Of a stretch of 64,000 nucleotides of DNA, positions 22,535 through 34,333 are shown in pieces. Source of the DNA: Euleptes europaea (lineage: Eukaryota; Chordata; Lepidosauria; Squamata; Sphaerodactylidae); NCBI RefSeq assembly GCF_029931775.1, contig NC_079325.1, forward strand, positions 38,356,673 through 38,420,672, given 5' to 3'. The translations under genes were made by a program, and so were the position numbers. Numbering within the stretch: position 1 is the first letter of the stretch; each line of letters starts with the position of its first letter. The notes under the pieces were generated by a model. That model searched no databases, had not been told where the DNA came from, and saw only the letters and a list, made by a program, of their open reading frames with translations.

Positions 22535-22795
22535 CTATTGCCAGAGTGCTGAGAGTTGGAAGGTACATTTGAGGTCATTTAGTCCAACCCCCTGCTTCAT
22601 GCAGCAATAGGCAATTACAGCATCCCTGACAGATGGCCATCCAGCCTTTGCTTAAAGACCTCTACTGAAGGAGAGTCCACCAGTTCCCAAGGCACTCCAT
22701 TCCACCACTGAATAGCCGTTAGGAAATTTCTCTTACTATTTAGCCAAAATCTACATCCTGGCATGCAACTCACCTTCTCAAAACGCTAGACCAGC
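22535..22795 (-). mobile_element. CR1 LINE 3' fragment, reverse (bird/reptile type)
   Basis: GAGGTCATTTAGTCCAACCC, GATGGCCATCCAGCCTTTGC and CCATTCCACCACTGAATAGC are the classic CR1 tail, also known from birds. Confidence 0.85.
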
Positions 22796-23164
22796 CCTGC
22801 TTGGTCACGACAGCCACTACAGCTTAAAAAGATTAGAGAAATGAATGGAAGGCCATTAGCCACAAGAGCAAAATAGAGCAGAGGCGACATACCAGGAGTC
22901 GGGTACAGCGGAGAGCTGTCATCTTCTTGCCCTACTTGTGGGCTTTCCAGCTGCATCTGGTTCATCGTTGTTGAAAGCGGGATGCTGGGGCGGATGGTTC
23001 TTTGGTCTGGCCATCCATGGCGATTCTTACATTGGCATGAACTTAATCTGCAACTTTATCCTTCTGGATATGCTGCTTTCGTGTGTGCGTGGAGATGCTT
23101 TGAATGGGAGAGCTCCCAAATATAGTGCAGTGGTACACTGACCAAAAAATCTGTGTGCTAAATA

Positions 23165-23345
23165 TTGTCGAAGGCTTTCACGGTCAGTGTTCATTGGTTC
23201 TTGTAGGTTATCCGGGCTGTGTGACCGTGGTCTTGGTATTTTCTTTCCTGACGTTTCTTTCCAGCTGCTGGCGAAACATCAGGAAAGAAAATACCAAGAC
23301 CACGGTCACACAGCCCGGATAACCTACAAGAACCAATGTGTGTGC
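23165..23345. repeat. Fold-back element (two inverted arms of about 65 bp)
   Basis: ATTGGTTCTTGTAGGTTATC near 23190 is the reverse complement of GATAACCTACAAGAACCAAT near 23318, and the match continues through GACCGTGGTCTTGGTATTTT and CTTTCCTGA. The outer left piece TGTCGAAGGCTTTCACGG is shared with a family I know from other reptile genomes. Confidence 0.85.
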
Positions 23346-24214
23346 TGATTGTACGTTTCAACTGTGAAAACACCTCGCAAGAGAAGGTGACTGTGATTTA
23401 AGTTTACGAGCAAGCTTTTAGGAGTGCCAGGGAAAGCTTGACATTTCTGCCTCGTGTGATGGCAAGTAGCTGGTTTAAATTCCTGTAAATCAGGATTTTT
23501 TAAAATAAAGAATGTAGCAAACACAGTGATGCAAAAAAGGCAGTCTGCACCTCCATAAACACATTTTTTTCATGGTTCCAGATCTCAGCTGTGCTGATCT
23601 CAGAGTAGATTCTGGGGCTCAAGCCCATTCTCCTCCCCCCCTCCAACTTCAAACCGGTTCAACATTTTCCGTAAATCCCCACCCAGAGGAAAGGGACAAT
23701 CAATGGAAAAGAATATAAAGGACAAAATGACACAGCCATCTTCCTTTCATTGTTCTTTCCACAACACCTCCATTCTCCATTAAATCTTTTGCATTCCAGT
23801 GTTCAAGTCATTGTAATCACCAGCATGAGGGTTTCCATCAGGATCAAGATAAGGAAGAAGCCGCTGGCCTGGTGTTTAACTCAGCATGTGCCGGATGTTA
23901 AAAAGCTATGCATTCTGTGTCTAGAGCAGCACTCCAGGGTTTCAGGCAGAGAAAGGTCTTTCTCAGCATCTGCTGCTTAAGTCTCTTGTACTGGTGATTG
24001 AACGGGGACATTCTGCTTGTAAAGCACATGCTCTGAAGCTTTCTTATCAAATTATTGGTCCTTCTGGTCCAGCAACTCTCCAGGACGTCAGACAAAGGAG
24101 GGTCATGGCAGAGATCCCTTTAACCAGAAATGGTAAATACGGAGGCTGGGACTTTCTGCATGCAAATCAAGTCACCTAATATGCATTGTATTCTTTTCAA
24201 GTTTAGAACAGAAC

Positions 24215-24680
24215 AGCTGACAGAGGACATGATAGAGATTTATAAAATTGTATGTGGGGCGATAGGACTAGACAGAACTCCCCCCCTTCTCCCCTAATAC
24301 TAGGGGCACCTGGCAAAAACCAATGAGCAGTACATTCGGGATACACAAAACAAAAAGACTTCTATCTATAGTTCATAGTTAATTTTGTGGAACTCATTGC
24401 CACAAGATGTGGCAAGAGCCTCCAGGCTGGATGGCTTTAAAAGGGTTAATAGAGGAGAGGTTGAATAACAGCTGTTAGTTGTGATAGGTGAGTGGAACCT
24501 CCATGTTCAAGGGCAGATTATTTCTGAACAAGTGCTGTGGGGGAGCATCAACAGGGGGAGGCTTGGCCTTCCAATGTCCCTGCCTGTGTGACTTCTGGAG
24601 TATCTGGTGGGCTTCTGTGAGAAACAGAAAGCTGGACTAGATGGGACCATCAGTCTGATCCAGCAGAGCTGTTCTTATGG
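24215..24680 (+). mobile_element. CR1 LINE 3' fragment
   Basis: GATAGAGATTTATAAAATTG, GTGGAACTCATTGCCACAAG, ATGGCTTTAAAAGGGTTAAT and GGACTAGATGGGACCATCAG are the ordered CR1 3' blocks. Confidence 0.85.
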
Positions 24681-25625
24681 AGTCCCTTCCACCTTCCCGC
24701 ATGGCATTCATGTGCAGTTTATGGTTATTTGCTTGAGAAGTGAGGAGACAAAAAATAATTGCCCCTTGGCTGAACGTTTGCTCCCTTTTGCACAGTTTTG
24801 CAAAACTTGTGCGATCCCACACAGGCAGCAGCTGGTCGGCTTCCTTCCTTCAGTGCCTTAATAGGAGCATGCGTACCTCTCTGTGGAAATCTGTGGGCCC
24901 AGGAAATGAATGAACCCCATGTGGATGTCCTTCTTAGGTGCAGTTACTATAAGGAGGTCAGGGGGAAGATTCTTGGCCCTCTTTTGATAAAGAGTACTAG
25001 TTATCCTGAATCTGTTAAGAGTTAACATCCTTCTTAAGGATGGATTTTCTCAGGTAACAAAGTTGGTGGCCAGGTATTGTAGAATAGTATTTAATTTTTG
25101 GAAATCTAAATAGAAATGAAAAGTTGTTGATGGGATTGATCGTTAGTCAGTCAGTCATATCATGTTAAAATGTATATCGTTGACCAGTTTTTAACCATTT
25201 TAAAGAGAGCAAAATTTTTGTTTTTTTAAAATATATATATATTTTTTATACTGCTGGATGGGGAAGGCAATGTAACTGCAAATTTTTTATGTTTGGTCTA
25301 AGGACCGTAATAAATCTACTTGAACTATCCCATGTAGATGGCTGGGAAGGGCATAACTGGTGTCAAATGGCAGATTGCTGATGTAGCATTTTTAACCAAT
25401 TTAACGCGCGCCCCCCCACGCACATACCAGAACAAGAAACACCCACCACCGTGGGATATTCGAGCGTCTTTTTGACACAGGATGTACAGTGAGGTTAACC
25501 TGCATGCTGGTTGTTTGAGAGATACACAAATATGTGCCCAGAAAGAATGAAAGGAACTTACATTTCTTACCAACACTGTCTCTCTCAGGTGGGATGAGAG
25601 TATGAAGTAGAAGGAGGGGTGGGAA

Positions 25626-25780
25626 TAGGGTTGCCAACTTCCATGTAGTAGCTGGAGATCTTCCACTATTACAACTGATGTCCAGCCAATAGAAATTTGT
25701 TCACCTGGAGAAAATGGACGGTTTGGCAATTGGACTTTATGGCATTGAAGTCCCTCCCCTCCCCAAACCCTGCCCTCCTT
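25626..25780 (+). mobile_element. hAT MITE of the TAGGGTTGCCA family, right end missing
   Basis: It starts TAGGGTTGCCAACTTCC and stops after CCCTGCCCTCCTT, where CAAACCTTCTTTGATGCC begins. The right terminus is absent. Confidence 0.85.
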
Positions 25781-25812
25781 CAAACCTTCTTTGATGCCAT
25801 CTTGCTGCTGTG

Positions 25813-26020
25813 TAGGGTTGCCAGCCTCCAGGTACTAGCTGGAGATCTCCTGCTATTACAACTGATCTCCAGCCAATAGAGATCAGTTCCCCTGGAGAAA
25901 ATGGCTGCCTTGGCCATTGGACTCTATGGCATTGAAGTCCCTCCCCTCTCCAAACCCTGCCATCCTCAGGCTCTGCCACAAAAATCTCCAGGTATTTCCC
26001 AACCTGGAGCTGGCAACCCT
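25813..26020 (+). mobile_element. hAT MITE of the TAGGGTTGCCA family
   Basis: It runs from TAGGGTTGCCAGCC to GCTGGCAACCCT, with the alternative right half AATCTCCAGGTATTTCCCAA. The left flank CTGCTGTG equals that of the 22311 copy, but the right flank does not match. This suggests an exchange, or insertion in a shared repeat. Confidence 0.88.
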
Positions 26021-26104
26021 GGGAACCCCTTGGGCCACTTTCCTACCAGTACTCCTCACTGACTGGTACGGGCTTACTTTAATCCCTGTTGAAATGCCAA
26101 GGCC

Positions 26105-26325
26105 ATTAAATAAGAAGAGCCCTGTGGATCGGACAGATGGGTCGTCTAGTCCAGCATCCTGTTTCCCTACAGATGTGTCTGGGAAGCACACAAACAGAGG
26201 CATAGAAGCCAAAGCCTCCCCCATGGTTGCCCCCCCGATTGACATTCAGAGGTACTCTGCCTCTGAACATGAACGTTTCATTTACCCATCATGGCTAGTA
26301 GCCGTCGATGGAGATATCCCCTGTG
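26105..26325 (-). mobile_element. CR1 LINE 3' fragment, reverse
   Basis: AGAAGAGCCCTGTGGATCGG, CGTCTAGTCCAGCATCCTG and TCAGAGGTACTCTGCCTCTG match the reversed CR1 tail. Confidence 0.8.
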
Positions 26326-26777
26326 AAATAAAACCTTCACCTTCCTCCACCCTCATAGGAGATAATCATAACCCGGTTATTTTCTGTCTAGTTTCTTATA
26401 CTGACAACTTGTGCACTGATGTCTTCTTTGCTCCACCACTTGTTAATGTTTAATTTTGCAGACTGGGTGCCTACGAGCCAATGTGATGTTATAGACTAGA
26501 ACAGTGTCAACTGAGTTTAAATTCCCACTCAGCCAGGTGACACAGGTCCTTTAGCCCTGCATGTTTTTTCAGGTTGTTTTACCTCCATGGGGCTGGGAGG
26601 ATACTTGGAAGAAGGGGAGGATAATAAACATGTGATCGTTAAGTCGTGTCTATCAAAGTGCAAACACTCAGTTTGCACCCTGTTTACCAAAGACAGTCCA
26701 TCTTTTCTGGTCCCTGTTTTGCCTTGGGGGGGGTGGCTTGTGAAAAACCCCACCCCATTAAAAAGCACCTGACTTTT

Positions 26778-26862
26778 TGGCTCTCAGTGTACCTTTGGCT
26801 CTCATGTATCTTTTTGGCTCTCATGTACCTTTGTTTTGGCTCTCATGTACCTTTGTTTTGGC
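26778..26862 (+). repeat. Short minisatellite (TTTTGGCTCTCATGTACCTTTG units)
   Basis: About four imperfect units of 20-23 bases with core TTGGCTCTCATGTACCTTT. Confidence 0.85.
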
Positions 26863-26953
26863 GCAAAGCTGTCTTGTTCAACCAGCTTCTTTTTGAATGC
26901 TTCTCCTTTACAGGCCTCCTCCCTATGTTTCTGCCTTGCCAGTGGGCATTCTG

Positions 26954-27159
26954 TAGGGTTGCCAACCTCTAGGTACTAGATGGAGATCTGCTAATACAAC
27001 TGATCTCCAGCCGATAGAGATCAGTTCACCTGGAGAAAATGGCCGCTTTGGCAATTGGACTCTATGGCGTTGAAGTCCCTCCCCTCCCCAAACCCCACCC
27101 TCCTCAGGCTCCATCCCAAAAACCTCCCACTGGTGGTGAAGAGGGACCTGGCAAGCCTA
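26954..27159 (+). mobile_element. hAT MITE of the TAGGGTTGCCA family
   Basis: A full copy with an exact 8-bp target duplication GCATTCTG. The right flank then carries a short tandem duplication (TTCTGCAAGAGGTTGCTAA twice). Confidence 0.93.
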
Positions 27160-27404
27160 GCATTCTGCAAGAGGTTGCTAACGTTCTGCAAGAGGTTGCT
27201 AATGTTCTGCAACCAAAGGATAGTGAAGTACAGGTTCTGGAGGGACTAGATGCATCGTTCTGTTGTGGCAAAAGAATAAAATGAGTCTTGTGGCACCTGG
27301 AAGACTAACAGATTGGCAGTCCATCCTGAGGTGAATGACATTTTTCTCTAAGTCAATTGAAGTCAATGAGTTTAGAAGGATGTAACTCTGCTTAAAGTTA
27401 CATG

Positions 27405-27697
27405 CCCCGTGGCGCAGAGTGGTAAGCTGCAGTCCTGCTGTCCAAGCTCTGCTCACGACCTGAGTTCAATCCTGATGGAAGTCGGTTTCAGGTAGCCAGC
27501 TCAAGGTTGACTCAGCCTTCCATCCTTCCGAAGTCGGTAAAATGAGTAAAGGGGGTAAAGGGAAGATGACTGGGGAAGGCACTGGCGAACCACCCCATAA
27601 ACACAGTCTGCCCATGTGTCAGGCAAACCACCCCATAAACACAGTCTGCCCATGTGTCAGGAATGACCCGGTGCTTGCACAGGGGACCTTTACCTTT
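27405..27697 (+). mobile_element. tRNA-derived SINE (GGTAAGCTGCAG family), with internal 38-bp duplication
   Basis: It runs from CCCCGTGGCGCAGAGTGGTA to GGACCTTTACCTTTTT. Inside, the block AACCACCCCATAAACACAGT...CATGTGTCAGG is present twice in tandem. Confidence 0.88.
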
Positions 27698-27725
27698 TTA
27701 ACTCTGCTTATGACTGTACTGTTAG

Positions 27726-27895
27726 TAGCAGAGAGTCAGTGTGGTGTCATGGTTAGCACATTAAACGAGGGTCTTGGAAACCTTGGTTCAGTTCCCTGCT
27801 TTGTTGTGAAGGCTGGCCCGTCACATTCTCTTAGCCAAACCTACCTCATGAGCTGTTCTTCCTTCCCCATTGTGTCATCACAAAGGGGGAGATAC
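27726..27895 (+). mobile_element. MIR-like tRNA SINE
   Basis: The head is GTCAGTGTGGTGTCATGGTTA with B box TTGGTTCAGTTCCC. The body is degenerate, with AACCTACCTCATGAGCTGTT. Confidence 0.65.
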
Positions 27896-27994
27896 AGACG
27901 AAATATTAACGGCAGACTGGAACTTTCCTGCCTCCCCCATCCCACTGCAGCCCACAGATCACCACAAAATGCTGTTATTGGGGGAATATTCTAA

Positions 27995-28112
27995 ATAAAT
28001 AGGGGACCTTGAGGAATGACATGGGAGGTCTGGAGCTGGTTGACCACTGTATGAACAGACTGCTGGACTTGATAGGCCTTGATCTGATCCAGCATGGTTT
28101 TCTTATGAGCTG
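27995..28112 (+). mobile_element. CR1 LINE 3' tip
   Basis: GGTTGACCACTGTATGAACA, then GACTGCTGGACTTGATAGGC and CTGATCCAGCATGGTTTTCT, are the last bases of the CR1 3' end. Confidence 0.75.
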
Positions 28113-28611
28113 GAAAGGGGGAATTATTGGAAATCACAAACTGAAATCCAACCCAATGTATCCTGTCTTAAGCTCCTCTGATGAATGGCACGATTAAAAT
28201 GTAATGGGTAGATGGATTTATCAAGGCAGAAGCTTTCATAGGCTAGAAACCTCTTCAGGAGCAGACTGGCCCTTTCATTTAGAGGGGAAGCTTCTTGTGA
28301 GCCTTGAAGAGCCGCTGGAGGCCAGGAGCCGCCACCCATTTGGCTCAGAATGCTCCTGGGCCATTTGAATCTCTCTTAATACACCCCAGCCTTCTTTGTC
28401 AGAGTGAAAATTGCAGAGCACATAAAGCAGGCATGGAGAAAGATTGTATTAATCTGTAGATAGGGGCAAAGCTTTGGACTACCTGCAATCAGAGTCTCTT
28501 TCAAGTATTACAATAAGAACAAAAGAAGATCCCAGTGCATCAGACAAAGGAGCTGCTTAGTCCAGCCTCTTGTTTCCAACAGTGGTTAGCTCAATGCATC
28601 TGGGTATAAAG

Positions 28612-28828
28612 TACACACATGAACACATGAAGCTGCCTTATACTGAATCAGACCCTTGGTCCATCCAAGTCAGTATTGTCTACTCAGACCGGCAGCGGCT
28701 CTCCAGGCTCTCAGGCAGAGATCTTTCACATTACCTATTTGCCTGGTTCCTTTAACTGGAGATGCTGAGGATTGAACCTGGGACCTTCTGCATGCCAAGC
28801 AGAAGCTCTACAACTGAGCCACGGTCCC
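28612..28828 (-). mobile_element. tRNA-derived SINE (GGCTCAGTGGTAGAGC family), reverse
   Basis: It runs from CATGAACACATGAAGCTGCC through GGATTGAACCTGGGACC to AACTGAGCCACGGTCCC. Confidence 0.9.
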
Positions 28829-29589
28829 TCCTGAGGAAGTAGGGCCTTCCTTGGCTCTCTATACACAGAATCTTCTACACAGAGATACACTGACATTGTA
28901 GGTAGAAGCCCCATTAAAACAGCTGTTGATAGATCCATCCTCCATGCATCTGTCTGATCTTCTTGCTATTTCAATATAATAGTTATGGTTATTATCATTA
29001 ACATTATGATTCTTTGAGCCTGGAAACACACACATGCACAGCCCTGTGATGTCTATTAGCCTCAAGTGAGCTGGTGTCTTAAGGCAGGGATGGCTAGGAG
29101 CCATGACTGTTCCTGGGGAGTGCTGCTATTGGGAGGGGCCCATGCTTGGAAGCGCATGTTCTAGGACAGGAAATCCTTGGTTTCTCCTCCAGCCCGGCAC
29201 CCAGTAGGCCGTCACAATGCCTTGCTTTCCTCCACTTCTGCCAAAAATTCCCTTTGCCTGCAGGGCAGGCCCTTGATCTGCAAGGGGGGCGGGGAGGCGG
29301 AAGATGCGATAAGGAAGCCATTCCTGTTGGTGCCGGCCGGCCCAAGGCAGAGGGAGGTATGCAGGCAGACAGCCTGGACCAAAAAGCCATGCGCTCCACA
29401 GCTCAAAATAAAAGGGTTTTATTTATCTGACAGCGCTGACACACGATGACGCAAAGACCAATGGGTCGCACTGCAAAAATAGAAAAGGCTTGAAGCCTGG
29501 GAAGAAGTGCTAACTTTTTCCAGCACACAGGCTTTCATGTGCGGGTCAGGCACATGCATGCCCATGGATGAACACCTGTTCTTTCCAGG

Positions 29590-29768
29590 CATACTCCTTT
29601 TGCCGGATCAGACCAAAGGTCTGTCTGATGAAGCCCTTGGTCCCAGCTGAAGCCAACTGGTCACCTCTGGTAAGCTTGCAAGCAGAGCATGATGGCAATA
29701 GCCTTTTCATATTGTACTGAGGTATACTGACTCTGCACATGGAGGTTCCATCACTGATGGACTTTTCT
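29590..29768 (-). mobile_element. CR1 LINE 3' fragment, reverse
   Basis: GCCGGATCAGACCAAAGGTC and GAGGTATACTGACTCTGCAC, then ATGGAGGTTCCATCAC, match the reversed CR1 tail. Confidence 0.65.
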
Positions 29769-30104
29769 CCAATGACCTGTCCTTTGTTATTTCAAGACTA
29801 GTAACCAATCATCACATCTAATTGCACATATGTATCACCCCATACAAATAAAGATTGCCTCTTCCAGGGTATAAGCATATATCTTCTACTGCATTGTGAT
29901 CTTCCCAGTTCTTATCAGGTCCCCAGCTGTTCCTTTTAAAGGGCAAATAACACATCGGGAATTCCAATCACAGTCACCTACAGTTTACCCTAAATATTAC
30001 AATTTGGGTAAAACCACATTATGTGGCAATTGCTAGAAGAGCTCAGCTGCATACTGTGCAGTTGCCCTTGGACACAACTATTACTTGATTCATCAATTAA
30101 ATGT

Positions 30105-30350
30105 ATTTATTTATTTAGACAGATACTTATCATCTACTTTTCTCCCCAATTGGAATTCAAAGCAGCATACAACAGAATTCTCTCTTCTTCTCTGTTAGCC
30201 TCACAACAACAGCTTTGTGAGATAGGTTAAGCTGAGAGACAGTGGTTGGCCCAAGGTAACCCAGCATGCTTCCATCGCAGAGTGGGGATTCGAACCTTGG
30301 TCTTCCAGCTCTTAGTCTGATACTTTAACCATTACATCAAGCTGTTGTAA
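30105..30350 (-). mobile_element. MIR-like tRNA SINE, reverse
   Basis: TTTGTGAGATAGGTTAAGCT, GGGGATTCGAACCTTGGTC and CTTTAACCATTACATCAAGC. Confidence 0.75.
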
Positions 30351-31292
30351 TTTGACGGATTAAAAAAATTGCCCACGGCTCATTGGGAAGCTCATGCAGT
30401 GGGCAGAAAGTTTCTGTGGACCTGAATTCAAAACCTCTCTGGCCCATGAAGATCCCTGGCTGGCACTGGCCAATTCATTCCTTCTGTTTCAGCCTAACCT
30501 TCCACATGGGGGTTGTTGTGAAACCAGATTGCTCTGAATTTCTTGGGAGACTGTGGCAAATTTGAGTGGTGTGTGCTGTTTTGGTGTCACAGGCAAAGGC
30601 TTGGGGCGACCCCTAGTGTTGGCATACAGTAGCTCAGGCTGGCAGCCCTGCCTGCCCAAAGTAAAATAAAAAAGGTGCACAACCCATATAATATCTTTCA
30701 TTAGGACCAACCAAATGCACAACACTGTGAGAGCTTTCAAGTTCATCAGAACTCTCCCTGAGGCTGGATGTTTATATATCAATGGCTTCCTCTCATTACA
30801 GAGAATTCAGGCCCATTCAGGATGGCGAAGAGTCCAGTTTTCCCTGACCTGCCAGTCTGGCCATTAAGAAATATAGCAGTGGAAAAGCATACTCAAGCAA
30901 AATGGGCTAGGGGCTTTGGCATTTATGTATTAGATCTATAAAGCTATTTGTATCATACTGCATAACATTCTTTTGTGTACAAAATGCCACAATTGCCCTG
31001 GTGAACTGTGGGGGTGGAGTTTTGGGGCTTCTGTACCTTAGATCCATTAGAGATAAACAAACGTTCCCTATTTCGTATCTTTTTATATTCATTCATACTT
31101 TTCTCAGTGGCTTCAGATCCCTCAATTCAGTTTTTTTTAAAAGTTCCATTGGTATTTATGAATGTGGTATGTATTTTTACACACAATATTAAAAGCAGCT
31201 ATATATCTGTTACATATGTTTAAATGTATAATGCTGTGTATAAATAGCATTGGAAAACGTGTCCATTTTAAAGGAAAATTTTGGGGCGAAGA

Positions 31293-31498
31293 TAGGGTTG
31301 CCAGGTCCCTCTTCGCCACCTGTGGGAGGTTTTTGGGATGGAGCCTGAGGAGGGCAGGGTTTGGAGAGGGAAGGGCCTTCACTGCCATAGAGTCCAATTG
31401 CCACAGGGGCCATTTTCTCCAGGTGAACTCATCTCTATCAGCCGCAGATCAGTTGAAATAGCAGATCTCCAGCTAGTACCTGGAGGTTGGCAACCCTA
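31293..31498 (-). mobile_element. hAT MITE of the TAGGGTTGCCA family, reverse
   Basis: A reverse-orientation copy with an exact 8-bp target duplication GGCGAAGA. Confidence 0.93.
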
Positions 31499-32514
31499 GG
31501 CGAAGAAGCAGAAAAGGGTGCAGAAATACAGAATCATGGGTTTGAGTAGCACACGGAGGCATAAAATGGAGGGGGGTATGGGTCAAAACAGCAGGGATGT
31601 GCAATTCAATATAATTTCAAGCAGACACGCCGGTGCAGCTGGAAGGAAACAATCCCCACCCTGGCTGTTTAAAATGCTTAATTTATAAGCCATAAGCAGA
31701 GTCGCAGCGTTGAAACCCAGAGAACGACAACTATTCTGTGAACGACAACTAACAAGCTGCGACAGAGAAGCCACAGACTTCCACACGTTACTTCCCTGAT
31801 CGGCACAATCGAACCACTGTATGCAGGATGGAGAGATCTGTTTCCCTGTAGCCCCGCTCCTGCCCGATTCTCCTAGCACAGGTTGCGTTTCTGCCTGGGG
31901 ACCTTACGTGGCACTTTGCTGTGGCAGGGAGGGGCCAGCCTAGAGGAGCACCCTTTGCTCAGCCTTGGTGTGCTGCACACTCACTGCCCTCCAATGGTCT
32001 GTTGACTTAAGGTGGCGTAGACAGCCACTTCCTGGGCCCTGGGCCAAGATTGCCTCCGAGCTTCAAGAGGTGCAGGAGGCCTGGACGGAGGAAAGGCACG
32101 GAAAATGGAGACGATGAGCAGGAAACGGCAGCCCCAAATGACTGGGCGGAGGGTGAAGCGCCATTCCTGGAAAGGCTGCGGCATTTGCATCTGTGTTTGT
32201 CGGCACTTCTTCCCACAAAGCAGAGAATTGTTAGGGAATTCACTACTACAAAATGTAGACACGGCTGCTAGCTTCAGGTGACTTTGAAAAAGGGTAGGGC
32301 CACTTTGTAGAGGCAGCACCCATCAATGGCTATTAACCATGATGACTAAATGAAGTCACCGTGGCCAGAGGGCGTCTACCTTTCCTTTAGCGCACCGTAA
32401 GCCAAGAAGGTTGCCCATTCAAATCTCGTCTCAGCCACAAACTCACTTGGAGGCCCTTGGCAAGCCCTCCCCGGGGCCTACCCAACAGGACTGCTGTGAG
32501 AAATGACGAACATA

Positions 32515-32715
32515 GGCGTTATTCTTTTAGTTATGTAGATATTTATACTCTACTTTCTGCCCTCAGTGGGTACCCAAAGTGGCTTACACAACATCGCTCT
32601 CCACTCCCCCATTTTGTCCTCTCAAACAATAACCCTGTGAGGTTGGTGCGGCTGAAAGAGCTCACGATCACCCAGAAAGTGACCAAGGCAGGATGGGAAT
32701 TGGAACCTATAAAGT
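32515..32715 (-). mobile_element. MIR-like SINE body, reverse
   Basis: TTTATACTCTACTTTCTGCC, CCCTGTGAGGTTGGTGCGGC and a GGGAATTGGAACC end. The tRNA-like head is partly lost. Confidence 0.6.
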
Positions 32716-32847
32716 ACACTATAATGTGGTTTGAATACTTGAAAGCACTATATAAATAAATACAGTATATTATTAACAATAATATCTCCAGTGGATCCAG
32801 TCACAACCCCAGGTGTGTCTGGCTCCATCCTTCCTGTCCCCAGAGGA

Positions 32848-33440
32848 GAACAGAGTGAGCATGCACAGAGTGCTTTGCCCCTTGCCCAGTAACCACAAGT
32901 TGCTTAAATAGCTAGGAGCTATGCAACATTTGAAAAGCGACAAAAGAACAGAGTGAGCATGTACAGAGTGCTTTGCCCCTTGCCCAGTAACCACAAGTTA
33001 CTTAAATAGCTAGGAGCTATGCAACATTTGAAAGGCAATAAGAGAACAGAGTGAGCATGCACAGAGTGCTTTGCCCCTTGCCCAGTAACCACAAGTTGCT
33101 TAAATAGCTAGGAGCTATGCAACATTTGAAAAGTAATAAGAGAACAGAGTGAGCATGTACAGAGTGCTTTGCCCCTTGCCCAGTAACCACAAGTTGCTTA
33201 AATAGCTAGGAGCTATGCAACATTTGAAAAGCAATAAGAGAACAGAGTGAGCATGTACAGAGTGCTTTGCCCCTTGCCCAGTAACCACAAGTTGCTTAAA
33301 TAGCTAGGAGCTATGCAACATTTGAAAAGCGACAAAAGAACAGAGTGAGCATGTACAGAGTGCTTTGCCCCTTGCCCGGTAACCACAAGTTCTCTTATCG
33401 CTTTTCAAATGTTGCATAGCTCCTAGCTATTTTAAGCAAC
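32848..33440. repeat. 98-bp tandem array, about 5.5 copies, with inverted terminal piece
   Basis: Units begin GAACAGAGTGAGCATG at 32848, 32946, 33044, 33142, 33240 and 33338, so the period is exactly 98 each time and copies differ by only a few bases. The last unit stops at about 33391. The next 49 bases (33392-33440) are the reverse complement of the unit's second half (GTTGCTTAAATAGC...AAAAGCG), so the array ends in a fold-back. It directly abuts the CpG island at 33480. Near-identity points to recent amplification. Confidence 0.95.
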
Positions 33441-33479
33441 AGCAGCCACACTAGCAGCAGGGATGAATAGCCTCAGCTG

Positions 33480-34055
33480 CCCTCCGTTAAGGCTGAGCGG
33501 CAGGCAGCAATGCAACCGGTGCTGCAGCGACGGGACGAGAAAAAGCGGCCGGTGGGACATTCCTACCGGCCTGGCAGCCGCACCCTTGGGTGGGGAAAGC
33601 GAAAGCAAGCGGTGAGATCACTGGCGCTTGTAGGAGGGGGGCACGAGGGTGGCACCGAGGCGAGGCAGCTCCGGCCGGGCCCTCCCACAGGCGGGTCCCG
33701 AAGCGGATCGGCCAGGAGTCGCCCCCCAAAGTCCCGCCGAGCGGCTGCCGTCGACTCTTGGCGGACCCCCGACGGCTGGCCGGCTGGCTGGCTGGCCGCC
33801 CGGGCTGCTGCGCGGCGAGATCGGGCGGGCTGGGCGGAACGCGCCGGACTCGAGGTGAGTGTTCCGCTCCCCCGCGCTCGGGGAGCAGCCCCGACGGGAC
33901 GCGCCCGCGATGCTCGGCCGGGGGGGGCAGGCGGGACCCCGGTTGGCTCCCTTCCACGAGGCTCGCCTTCCGAAGCGGGGAGGCCGAGGGGTGGGAGGCC
34001 GGCCGGCCGGCCTGGCAGAGGCGTCCAGCGGGGGAACCCCAGGCCGGAGGTGGGG
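33480..34055 (+). promoter_or_regulatory. CpG-rich island, probable CYSRT1 promoter and non-coding exon 1
   Basis: This is a dense CpG, GC-rich block with overlapping open frames on both strands, the usual by-product of high GC. On the plus strand a strong splice donor follows the exon end at 33854 (ACTCGAG then GTGAGT). The next gene on this strand, CYSRT1, has a good acceptor just upstream of its ATG. A non-coding exon 1 ending at 33854 and an intron of about 4.6 kb is the simplest reading. A 98-bp tandem array abuts the island on the left and a hAT MITE on the right. Confidence 0.6.
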
Positions 34056-34150
34056 TAGGGTTGCCAACCTCCAGGTAACAGCAGACGATCTCCTGCTGTT
34101 GCGACTGATCTCCACCCGATACGGATCAGCTCCCCTGGAGAAAAGAGCAA

Positions 34151-34332
34151 GGCCGTTTATTCATGGGAGGTTTCGCCTTGGATTTGCTGCTCTGTAGATG
34201 CATATTTTCCCCATCCAAATTCTCAAAAACTCTGCATGGGGGCTTATTTTGGAGTTTTGAGAACTCAGGTGGGGAAAATGTGCATCTAGAGAGAGGCAAA
34301 TCCAAGGCAAAACCTCCCATGTATAAATGGCC
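34151..34332. mobile_element. Palindromic MITE, GGCC termini, CAA target duplication
   Basis: GGCCGTTTATTCATGGGAGG at the left is answered by CCTCCCATGTATAAATGGCC at the right. The inner arms GCCTTGGATTTGC / GCAAATCCAAGGC also pair. CAA flanks both ends. It lies inside a larger interrupted hAT MITE. Confidence 0.8.
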
Positions 34333-34333
34333 C

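Noticed and set aside
32848-33440. Possible CRISPR-like array
   Set aside because: The units are directly adjacent 98-bp repeats without unique spacers, in a vertebrate genome.
33510-34150. Several 160-195 residue frames on both strands
   Set aside because: They all overlap each other in a CpG island and lack recognisable domains.
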